A DNA stretch of 64,000 nt, taken from the NCBI RefSeq assembly GCF_047663525.1, contig NC_092591.1, forward strand, positions 32,149,001 to 32,213,000, given 5' to 3'. The notes under the pieces were generated by a model. The model had not been told where the DNA came from. It ran no database searches and saw only the letters and a program-made list of their open reading frames with translations. This DNA is from Anas platyrhynchos. Its lineage: Eukaryota > Chordata > Aves > Anseriformes > Anatidae. Positions 49,121 through 61,000 of the stretch are shown here, in pieces. The first letter of the stretch is position 1. Every line of letters begins with the position of its first letter. The position numbers were made by a program, and so were the translations under genes.

Positions 49121-52021
49121 GGAAATTCTTCGAATACTTGAAGTACATTGGAGACTATTTCCAAAACAATACAATTCCCCTTCCCCTTCACCCAAAGTAT
49201 CTGTAAAGCAGCAGCTATACACATGCTGTCTTCAACACAGAACTGAGCAGACACCTGCAAAAATAAACAGCCCCCATAACATAAGCTGTGGCAGGCTGCA
49301 GCAGCATCTAGCTCTTTCTTGAAGCAGAGCATTTACACAGTGGTCAGAGAACTCAGAGCCTACCTAGATGTAGCAACTATGTGTTGAAGCTGAGGAATGT
49401 CCAGAAAAGAGGCACATAACTCAGCCCTAGAGCATCTCTTTATTGCTGTGGCCATCCAGCTCAACACTAGCAGCTTATATAGGCAAATGTCCAGCCTGCT
49501 GAAGTAGAAAAGAACTGCCCCACTGAAGTGCTGCTAACGGGGTGTGAGAGCTGCAGCCACGTTAGGAACTGCAGCAACTGAGTGCAAGTACTTGGCTCAG
49601 GGGCCCTCCTGGGCAGGACTAGCAGAACGGCATGCCTTCTGCCGCCTCCCTGGCTTTTCGTTGTGACGAGAGGGGACAGCAGTAGCACTGGCTAGATGAA
49701 GTTCAATCTGTTCTAGGCTTCCCCCTGAATACAGTGTGAACCAGCACTTTTCCCACTCTGCTGCTTTGCGGCTCAGCTAAAACTGCCAGTACGTTAAGGG
49801 AAAGGTGACAGCGACCACCCCTACAAGGTGACAGGGACCAGCTTCCTGAGCAGAGACGAGGACCAGGCAATACCCTCGTTCCTTGTGTTCTGCACTCTTC
49901 TGATACCTCTTCTACCTGTAAAACGAGGTGGCTCTGGCTGTGGGGATCAAGTATTTGTTAAATCCCAGGTAACTAAAGTCCTCTACTAAGCCATTTAGAA
50001 ACTTTAAGATGTCTGTGCACCTACTTTTGTGAGGCTATTGAAAAGTTGGATCAGGTGAGTAAGCTGGGTAAGTCAGGGTAGGTAATTCTCCTTCAGTACA
50101 GCTCTTATCTGGACTTTTGGAGCTCACACGACCTTCATGTGATGGAACACATCACTTAATACAAAAGCCAGTAAAGTTCAAGCACTGCGTTGATCTGACC
50201 TTACAACAAGCTCTACTCTGAGCTTGGTTCCTTGCTCTACCGGGGCACAGAGTTAGTGTTCTAGAGAGGAGCTGGGCTTCCCCTGTCACCTGCTAGCAAT
50301 CTCTTTCAGTTAAGAATGCAGCAAAGCTGAAGAAGCTGCCACACCGCACTAACTTGAAGGCTGGTTACTTAACCACTCTAGGGAAACTACGATGGTTCCT
50401 CAGTACTGAGAGAACAGCCTCACTTCTGGAGAAAGGGAAAGAACAAACATATATTAGGACAGTAAGGGGTCTTGCAATTGCTTGTTTGTTACACATGGGA
50501 GGAGGAAAGAACCACGAGACCTACCTTATCTAGGTTTCTGCTTAGTGTCACTGCTGCTCCTCCCCTCCTTACGTCAGACAAAAGACACACAACAGCCAAA
50601 CCACCCCGAGTGCTGCCAGCCAGTCACACTGCTAGTAGCCAGCTCATTACAAAAATAAAATTTCAGCTCATCGAAAGCCAGCTGATTAAAAAGTACCATA
50701 AGCTCCCAAAAATGTGCTTCTTTAAAGAAGCTGCCTTCTGAATGGCTGAAGAACACTGCAAATTCATCCATACCTATCAGAATACAGCTTTTAACCTAAG
50801 TCCCCACCACTCCACTACACTGCTGTGTGCATTTCGTTGTATCAGTGGGCCCTGACTGGATGTAATGGAAACATAGTCCCCAAAGCAGAATATTATATTA
50901 GAATAATCAAGTCTGTCTTAGAAAATAAATATCTTGGATATTTTCCTGCAAAAGGAGACTCACTGGACAGGGTTCCATGGCACACATGCTGTCTGCAGTG
51001 ATCCAGGGCAGAATGACCCGCACTACTACATGAAAACAACATCTTTTAAATATAGGTTTCTTTAAAAGCAATAAATATTTCTTGATTAAGATCATCTATT
51101 AACCATAAAGCAGAAAAGTTTGCACGGGTTAGAGGAAAGAATCTTGGACTAAGACTCCTAATTACATTAACCCTAAAGAAATAGGATTCCTAGTATTTAC
51201 AGTTACATTTCAAAAGCAGAGACTATGAATTCAGCATCATCACAGCTGCTACGTGCAGGCTTGTCAACACTGGTAAACTCAGCACGGCTGAGTGGCAGTA
51301 CACTCAGGAAGGAAATGTGGAAAGCACTTCTGCAGTTCCACTCCTGCTTATCAGCGAGCATAACAGAAGGCCTCACAAAACGACTGTGTGGAGACCCAGT
51401 TCCTTAGAAGCAGGAAAATAAAAGGTAACTTGTGTTACGCAGGTCCCAAAGCCGACGGCTCTCCCTGGGCTCCAAGTGCTCACACTGAAGTCAGGCCAAA
51501 ATGCCCCATTCTGCGGAATGGATGTCCTGGACTTAGAACTGCTGATCTGCTGAACTCGCAGACCTTGGAAGTGAGCCAAAGCTTTCTATGCTCTAACAGG
51601 ATCAAAGACTGTAGGAAAAACAGTCTGTTAGCAAGAAACTAGGTCGAGAGAAACTTACACCATGGGATCTTTGGAGGAAACACATGGCAACTTTTCACAA
51701 AGCCCCTCCACACAGAACAGACTGAAGAGAAAATGAGTTTCATACATTGGAGTTTGACTTCCTGTGTACCTACTGGTCATAAAGTCAAAACTGAAGATGA
51801 ACAGGAAGAGCGGTCCAGAACTACGCAGAGGAGTAGCTGAGGGAAACCAGCAGGTGAGCTGTATCTGCTGTTAAAGAGCAATCAAAGAAAGCTCACTTGA
51901 TGGAAGGAAATAGTCAAAGTGAGACAGAAGGCAGAACAGGGGTGATAGAGATATTTGTTGACATTGTTCTCCAGGATGCCTCGAAGAGGAAGAACTGCTG
52001 CAGCAAAACTGGAAAACACCT
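49121..52021 (-). other. ATG13: ATG13 3' UTR
   Basis: About 2.9 kb between the ATG13 stop codon and the distal poly(A) signal. There is no reading frame with domain features on either strand. The length estimate depends on which of the two hexamers (49439-49444 or 49115-49120) is used. Confidence 0.55.
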
Positions 52022-55000
52022 TCACTGCAAGGTTTCTACAAAGGCATCAAACTCTTTGACATTTTTCTCATGGACCGCCAACTTCTCTGGTAATGAGTCC
52101 TGTAAGAGCAAAGAAGGGTGCAGATCAGCACTCACTCACAGCAGATAGCGCATGCATTTACAGCTTCCTTCTATGGTAAAAATTCCTTTTCTAAGTCATC
52201 CAACCCCTCTCCACTGCTCTGGGCTCCCCTTCCCACATGCACAGGAGTCCTCTGGTAGGATCCAGCAAGTGACTCTGAGAAGGGCACTCTGCCCAGGGAT
52301 TATTTATTCTGCAGGAAGAGGAGGTGCACTGTGGCCTAGCCTTGTGCAGTTCCTCCGACAGATGGAGCACAACAGCCTGCTCAAGTCACTGCCTTCATCA
52401 AGGTACTTGCAGCACTTCGCCTTTGGAATTCATTTTTCCCCACAGTATGTTACAGTGGCTGCAAATTCAGTACTGCGCTCACCCAGACAATTCTTTCACC
52501 AAGATTTTACCTCTGCTCAGACTGCAAGATCAGGCCTAGTCTGCCACTAAGCCTGATGCAGCAGAAGCAGGATCAGTTCTGAGGGATTAGTTTTGGGGGT
52601 CTGAATGACAACCACAGCAAGTGACCACAGGCAGCAACTTTTAGCTTGAAAATAAACATGCAAGCTTCAGAGCCTCAGGTGTGCCACAAACAAATCTTCA
52701 TTTCTCTGGAACATATTAATGAGGGACCCCCACTTTGGGCAGGGCCTCTCTTCTGAGAGGATGCTACTTCTTTCAAATTAGGAATAGGGAGAGTACTATA
52801 AAGAATGTACAATGCCCACAAACAGAAACTTCATGGTTCCATACCAAATCCTCTGCCATGGACTGAGCTCCTATGTCAATGGAGAGGCTGCTGAGTTGAG
52901 GGGGGTTCTGAAACTCACGGTAAAACGTCCCCAGGTCCATTGGAAGGATGTCATCTTTTGAAAATGCTGGTTTCTAGAATCAAAAACACTGCTGTCAGTT
53001 CTCATTCAGAGACATTGGCTTCCCTTTTACCATGATCTTAGGTAAAGATATTACCTGCTATAGGTCACCATCTTGGTATAACAACTCTTGCAATATTGCA
53101 GATTAAATAACCGAACAGCTCCAGCTTTAGCCCCTGCCTTGGCCAAGATCTGTGTTTGACTGAGCACTGGGAAGGAAGCAGTTCTTGGAAGCTAATTCCT
53201 TTAAGCATTAGAGAGGACAAAAAGCCCAGATATTGGTAGGAACTATAAAATTATGTCATCGGTAGCTGGTGGTACTCTGTGTCAGTATTATTGCAGTTCT
53301 GGGACTGGCAGGCTCTATTTTGGAGCAGACAATCATGGATCTTTTCCCCCCAGTGAAAACAGCTCTTAAACCATTTGCCATTGCACCAGCACATAAAGCC
53401 CACCTGAGGATGCAGCTGTGTGAGAGCACTGATCAGGGCACTTACAAAGTCAATCATAACAAAGTCATCATGGGTGTTCCCTGTGCTGCTGCCACTGGAG
53501 CCCTCTGAGTGTAAGCTGCCTTGTAGAGGAGATTCAGCTTCTGGGGAGTCAGGAGGATTGACCTGCACAAGAAAGCAAACACAGTGAGTACTGATCTTAT
53601 GATCACATCTGCATATTTTAACAGTGTGGGGACAGTTAGGAGGTTGGACCATAAGCACATGCTGCAGATGGGGCAGCAAAGATGTGCTTGCACATCAAGA
53701 GACCCCAAGACTTGGCACAGGAGATTTCTTGAAACCAAGTAAGCTTAACTAGTTTTGTTTTTTTTCAAAAATAAAATAAGGACATCCCCTAAGAACAAAA
53801 CAAAACAAAAAACACCTTCACCAACAAAAAATACCACAAAGTGTATTCAAGGAAGGGAATAGCATGGGCGTTGTATGAGGGGTGCTAAGAAGGTACATAC
53901 TGTATTTCTGAAGGGGCTTACCATAGGGTCATTATCTTCCAGCTCAACATTCTTGGGAGCAAACATGGCAAAAGGAATGTCTAAGTTGGCCATGGTCACC
54001 TGAAGAGATTCAGCAAAAAGAATTTTACTGAGATGCTCTGCTCACCCAGCACAGAAAAGGCTACTGAAAGTCTTTGCCAGGCTTACTAAAAATTGTCCAA
54101 GATCACATCATCAGCTTGGCAGAAGGCTGACCACCTCATTTAAAAGGCATGAAATAGATTGCATTCAGCTGACCTAATGCACATATTCTGAGTTGGGATT
54201 TCATGTACACCTCTTATACGAGACAGATAAGGATTAATGCACTGCTAAACATTCAAACAAACCCTCTTCATCCATCCAAAGAGCCTAGAAGAGGGCTTTA
54301 AAAAAAAACTTACTTAAAAGCAGCTTTAGCAACTGGGCAGATCTCTAAGATGAGCTTCCTAAATGCTTGCTTACTTGTGATGGTCTATTACACATGCTTT
54401 CTAAGAAAGGAGGCTTGCTGCCAGCTTCTCCAATTTATGAACATGTGGTAGTAGCAGATCACTGTAGGACTGAAGTGGGTTATGAGGTCTTCCACGCCCA
54501 AACAGGGTGTTGACAAAGTGGGGCAAATTCAGCAGCTGCCACATCCCAAAAGGATTTTATGAAAAATATGCCTGTGACAAGACCCTGTAGGCAAATGTTG
54601 CAGGCAGAAATACGCACACTCAGTCTCCTTGACCACCCTGGCATTGGGGTGCTTTTTTCCTTGGTGTAAGATGGGAGAACTAGAGTACAGTGCCCTCAGA
54701 AAATGAACTGCCAGTTACCTGGTTAATGGGTTTGTTGACAAAAGCTCCCACTTTCCGGATAAAGATGGTCTCCAAAAGGTCATGTGGGGAGCCACACTTC
54801 CCTTCGCTGCTGTTTGATACTGTTTCTGTGTCCTCACTGGGAAAGGAGAGCAAACAAGTGACTCACAGTTCAAACAATACAGACAAATCATATGCTGTGA
54901 AAGACTCCTCCATTTTTCTGGATCTACTCCTAGTATTAGAAAGGAGAAGAACAGAAATCTCTGTCCTTGTTTCACACCATCCTCTTCAGTCATAAGCACA

Positions 55001-58000
55001 AAAGGGGACTGGGACACTTGTGGACTTAGATTATTATTATTTTATTTTATTTTATTAAATCTGGAACAAAGCTAGTTAGTTGAATGAAAAGTCCAACTGA
55101 CTTGGAACAGCTTTTTCTTTCTTGGAGAGGGACTTAACTTCAGAACATGTATGTTCAGAGCTGTTCCTACTCATCACTCCTATTTTTTCAGAAATCTGTC
55201 AGAAGGTGAGGGCAAGAACCAGAATTTTATCAGTCATTCTGGTTATAGAGGCAGCAGTCTAATGTGTCAGAACAGCCAGTGCCAGCATGGTTAATTCTCT
55301 ACATGGCTACTGTTTATTTCTATGGCCTGTTTATTTTCCTACCACAAGTATTTGGAAATTTAAAACATCAAAGAAAAAGGTTTAGTCTTCTGGCACAATG
55401 ACTGTTTACATAACATACCCAGGAAAGTGCTAGTGCTGTTATGATTTGTGGTTTCCTCATAGCAAAATCTCTGCTTAACATATTGACTCAGAACTATGTG
55501 ACCCCAAGAGACACTTCATAAGAAATGAATATGGTGACCAAAAAAAGGACTTAATTAGCAGAAAGGGAGGTGATTTAGGACAGTTTGAGGCTGCATTGTT
55601 TACGTAACTTTGTGCCTGAAGTTTCTTAATGTTGTGCATAGATTTGCAGAAACTATAACTGTTTTCCACAACAATTCTCTTTAAATCTCTTAAGAATTTA
55701 AGATTCACTTGTGAACTTAGTTCACCTAGTTGCTTCACAATCAGCAAAACCAGTACAGAGCTTAAAAAATACATAAACTGTACAGTAAGGTTGCAATAAC
55801 AGAAGGCACAAGCATGTTATGGTGACCAGCAGCTCTAAGTAGATGGGTGAGATCATTGTTTGGGGAAAGGCTGAAGAAGTCCCAGTCAGAGAAAGCTGCT
55901 CACTCTTTTAGGGGTAGGGGAGAGAAGATGAGAGTTATGCTACAAACAATAACTAAAAAGGGGAAAACACGAAGTTTTATGTTAACATGATTTTAAATGG
56001 GTTAGCACAAGTGGTGATTCATCTAAAACCAACCTACCTACTAGAAGGAGTAGCAGCTGAGTAGTGGACTCCATCTAGCGGGGTGCACATCCGCTCTTGG
56101 TCAGCTTGGGTGCCATGTGCTGGCTGGCTAGGAACTGGGGGAACTCCCCCCTCTTTGCCTGGACCAATCAGCTGAGACGGAGAGGAACGATCAAGTTAGA
56201 CATCCCAAAATCAGTGCCACAACGCAGGGCAGTGCAGAGCATATTCCGACACTTTGGGACTAAACTGTGTTTTTTGGTGTATGACTTGGGCTCTTGCCCC
56301 CATGAGATGATGTCAAGTGGATGGTGAGCACCTCAGTACAAACTCTTGTTCCTTTCCTATTCCTCTCCACTTCAGGCCTGTTCTATAGGGCAGGGCTCTC
56401 TGTCCATAGGCCCTCTGCTTATGGAGAGGGGAGGAAATAAAAATAAAAAATCCTATCTTTTTGCTACCATCACTACCTCAGCAAAACTCTAGTGCAGAAG
56501 CAACATTACAGGCAGAGATAGACTTCTGTCAGCTTAGCTGACTTTGTCTGATGCGTGTATGCAAATACACCAATACGGACTGTCAGCGTGTCCTACAACG
56601 CCAAGCTCTGTGCTGTGTTTGGAGACTCACAGTGGCAGCAGCTCTGTCAGGCAGCCAAAGTTTGGAATTTGTGGCACATCGGTGCAGGCAAACAGGTTTG
56701 GTTCTGCAAACAGGTCTGGCCTCTCTTAGCACAGTTTCGCTATGTGACCTTTACCCTACCACAGCACAGTCAAGGATGTTGGGGAGCCAATTCCTAGCTT
56801 CTGTGCAAGCTGTGCTTTCCCTATATTTACCCTAGATTCTTTTCATTCCTGACAGACAGGACACCAACGCATGCACTAGTTGCCAGGCCTCTCTCAGATG
56901 TAGAGGTGACGCAATTGTTGCAGTACCAGCCATGCTTGTTCTTCTACCCTCTACAAGTACCTGGTGAGGGTGCGCAGCATTCAAGCCACCAGCAAAGATT
57001 ACGGGGTACCCCATGTCAGCTGATCCAACTCCCAGGGCAGCAGGCTGATAGGAAAGACGAGAGCTGGAAAGCTAAGAAAGAAGAGAAAAAACAAGGGCAA
57101 AGGGAGAGGAGAGGGGAAGGGGAAGGGGAATGCCCCACAGTCTGAATAATCAGTCACTGAAGAAGGAACAGGAGAAGTCAGAGGCACAGCACGGTGTTTC
57201 AGGCTGGCAGAAGGATGCTAGATTTTTGTTAGTCACTTGCAGAGGTCATTACTTTGAAAAGTTCTTATTGCAAGGGACAAAGTTAGGGCCTTAACAAGAA
57301 AACAAGACTGGTTTCCTACACATACAAGAGGCTATGTGAGGTATGGCTGACATTCAGTCACAGGGCAGCTCTGCAGGCCTGTTTCACATACTTCAGGAGA
57401 TAACGTTTTATTTTCCCAAAAAGCAACTGTGCTATCAACTGAACCCCTTTCCACTGCACATGAAAATAGCTGATCTACAGGAAACTGACTGATGAGAAGC
57501 ACTTTTATCCAAATGAGGCTAGTCAAGCTGAAAGGAGCAATCTTTTCTCAAAGAGCAGGTACAGTATTGTTAGTATTTTGCTCTAGAGATATCCAGCAAA
57601 CTTGACTCTTTTTGAAGAACTCACATTGCCTTGAAGATTTTTACATGCATCTTCCTGGAGAAGTTTCTTAAGGAATTTATGTGAGCGTTGCTCACTGATA
57701 TTACCTCTGTTTAAGAAATACTCAATATCTACAGCCACGCTTCTCCATTCTTTAACTACTTTTTCTAAGCTTTGTAGTAGCCAAGCATTTCTACTTTTAT
57801 TTGTTTATTAAAATATTTCTCTGTCCTCTGTTGTGAGACTCACACAAATATGAGGAATATGGCTTTAGACGGACCTGTGAGATGTAAACAAGTCACAGTA
57901 TTTCAGGTCTTCACCAGGTGTTACTCATAACCAGGAAGACAGATGGAAGTGTTTGTTCTGTTTTTTTCTCCTTCAAATTAACAGCATCTCTGTTTTAATG

Positions 58001-61000
58001 ACTAGTGCACGTTCTAGGGAATGCCAGCTCTTTCTCAACCCCCGACCAGCCTGAAAAATCTATGCTGTGCCTTTTTCTTTTTTTAAACAAAAACCAAAAC
58101 CTTGCTCTCCAGTGAAGACCCTTTTAAAACCTTGCAGAAAACTCCTCTTTCTCCTGTATCAAGTTTTACAGGCTGCTTCCTGCAGGACTGCTGCTCAGTG
58201 CAAAGATTCCAGGTGGGCTTTATATTTAGAGCACCCTGGTTTTGCAAACTGTTAACTGGTTACTTGACCATATAACATACCTGTCCCGTTTGGGGTTGAT
58301 CAGCCTTTCCCACGTACAACAACCATTCTGCATTGTCCTGTTTGTACTTTCCTGTATTTGTTCTGTCATGCCAGTACTACCTGGCCATGTATAACATATT
58401 CGATTGACAACTCACTTGATGTGAAAAGGCCAGTCCCATCACTGGGACCTTCAGGGTGTCCGTCACGACAGGAGGAGGGGTCTGAAAATGTGCCTTTGTG
58501 ACAGTAAAAACACACTGTGCACAAACACAGACACACAGAGGAAACAAGGAAAAGAAAGAGTGAGAGGGGGAGAGAGAAAGAGAGAGAGAAAGAGAATAGA
58601 AGGACTTCAGAGAAGAACTATAAAGAGTTGGATGAACTGAATGCTAGTGAGGAGTGTTTGGCTGCAGCAGCCACGCCTCCACATGGAGCGGAATTCTCAA
58701 TATTGCCAGAAACACGTTCATTTTATAAAGAATTGACTGCTTTCCAATCTCGGTGAAACACTCCACACAGGTAATATTTAAGACTCCAGTGAACACCAAC
58801 AGAAAGTAACTGCCAGAGACTCTGTCCCACAGCTAATTAGAACTGTTACCAGCCAATTAGCAAGGAGAAGCCTGAGTGGTTGCCAGAAAAAGCCAAGAGC
58901 AATTTTGTTTTGGAATGCACAAATCACACATATTTCCATACTTTCCACCCATACACACTCTTAGTCTTCCAGTATTCGCAAGGGCAGCAGGGATCGTATC
59001 TTTGCATGTCTGTGCTGCACCCTAAGACTAAAGAGGGCCCAGACTAAGGGAAATACAAACATACGGATGTGAAGAGAGAGCTCCTTCACCAGTACTGACG
59101 CTCCAGAAGCAAACACTGTCTTACAGAGATTGCTCATGCAAAAAGGGCAACCCAGGTCTGGTTTAGTCCTATACCTTATAGCAGTCATTCTCCTAACAGC
59201 ACAGAATTATGACAAATTGTTTCTGGGTATTACCTGTGGCCAGGTTTTCTCACGAATTTGGGGTACTTTACAAACACACACAACAGATACGCTGTACAAG
59301 CTCACAGGGAAAAGGTAACCCTTATTTCCTTGTATCATGCAGGCTAGACCTCATTTCTACTGGGAAGGCAAGGCAGAGCTTTGGACAGTCTGCTTATAGG
59401 CTGTCTACGCCACACAGTTTCCAGTATTCTCCTTAAGCATTAAGTTGTAAATAGAAAATTGGAGAAAGAAATTAGTTTTCCCCCTCCAATTTACTTTAGA
59501 AACCACTCTGTCAAGACAGCCGTACAATTCTAACTGTGGTAAAGAAGACTGGCAGTTGCTTTATAAATAAGCATACAGCATATGGCAGCTATGAGCCACA
59601 AAAAAGCAAGAATGTAGGCTCATACTTGATGTGAATCCTTGAGGTTCATCTAGTTTCATAAAGCTTTTTCCCTCAGTGACAGCAAAGCTCCATGTCCCCT
59701 GGGGAAATGTCAGCTTCAGTGTATTTACAAACATTCTTACTGTTAAGTAACACTGGCATGAGCAAGCCAGTGGAAATTTCCTCATGACCTTACTGCACTT
59801 AGCTTGCTTTGTGAACAGGCAGGACACAACTCTGCCACAAACCCATCTCCTGAGCTGTGTATCCTGGAACAGGAAAAAAACTTTATTCCTTCAGACTTAC
59901 CGTGAGTGCTGGCTGATCACTTCAACATTGCCTGAGGCTCACTGCCTGAGGTCCTGTCACCCAAAAGCTGCCAGTTGGCACAAAAATGCTTCCTAAGAAG
60001 AGCTCATTTCTGGCTCATTCATTCAGTAGAACGTACTCTGCTAAACCAATCATACTGCTTCCTCTGAAGCAGCAGAAAGACCCATAGCAAATTCTTTCGA
60101 TTTGGAACCGCATTGCAATTGTACTTCATTCTGCATTTCACATCCAAAGCAAAAGAGATTTATAGAGTCTTTAGATTGTCTTTAAAGTTCAGTAGAGCCA
60201 TCTGCTTGGCTGGACAGCAAGGCGAAACATTCGTGAATATTTAAAGTCATAGGAAAACAGCAAAGCTGGCCAAGTCTTCAAAATACAGAATTGTGGAGTC
60301 AGATATATATGGACAGGAGAAAAGGGAGTAATTGGAGTTCCTGTTTTTCAAGATTCAGAAGGCATCCATTTTCTTTTTATTTTAAAATCGAAACTTCAAT
60401 AAAATTTGCATGGGTAGGTAGAAGTACAGAGAACTGTATTAAGTGCTTAGTTCAACATGATGACCCAGTTTATTTGCCGATACTTACTCCTGCTGCCCAA
60501 ACTTGTTTTAGATGGTCCAACAAAGGCTTTTGTCTTTTTTCTGATTTTCCAGACTGCTGTCTGGAAAATATGACTGTGCCACATGCATCTTCCTGATAAT
60601 TCAGCGTTTTTTTTTTCTCAATATCAGCCCGTTACCTCTACCTAAGCTACCTGGCATTGATCCCTTGAATTCCTGTTTTCGCAGTACCAGTATGTGTATG
60701 TATCTAGTACGCTGCTATCCTCTTCAGTCATGTCTCAGACCAGCTAAAGGAGTTGGTTCTTTTGGTCTTTCTCAGTAATTCAGTCTTTCTAGTCCTTTAG
60801 CATCCTGTTGAAATTAGTGTTTGACTAGGTTTTACTCAGAAAGCAATCAGAGTAAGAAGCTTGCACATTAAATTTTAATTAGCAGCAGGAGTCTGCATGT
60901 TTGCACAGTACTTGATGTAGGAATATGCACACTACACTGATAGTGATTGTTCTTCCTAAGAATAAAAAGAGCCTGTTTTCTCTTACCTGAGATGGAGGAG

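Noticed and set aside
58517..58756. Basic, Glu/Arg-rich 79-codon open frame
   Set aside because: It is created by the purine-rich simple repeat in an ATG13 intron.
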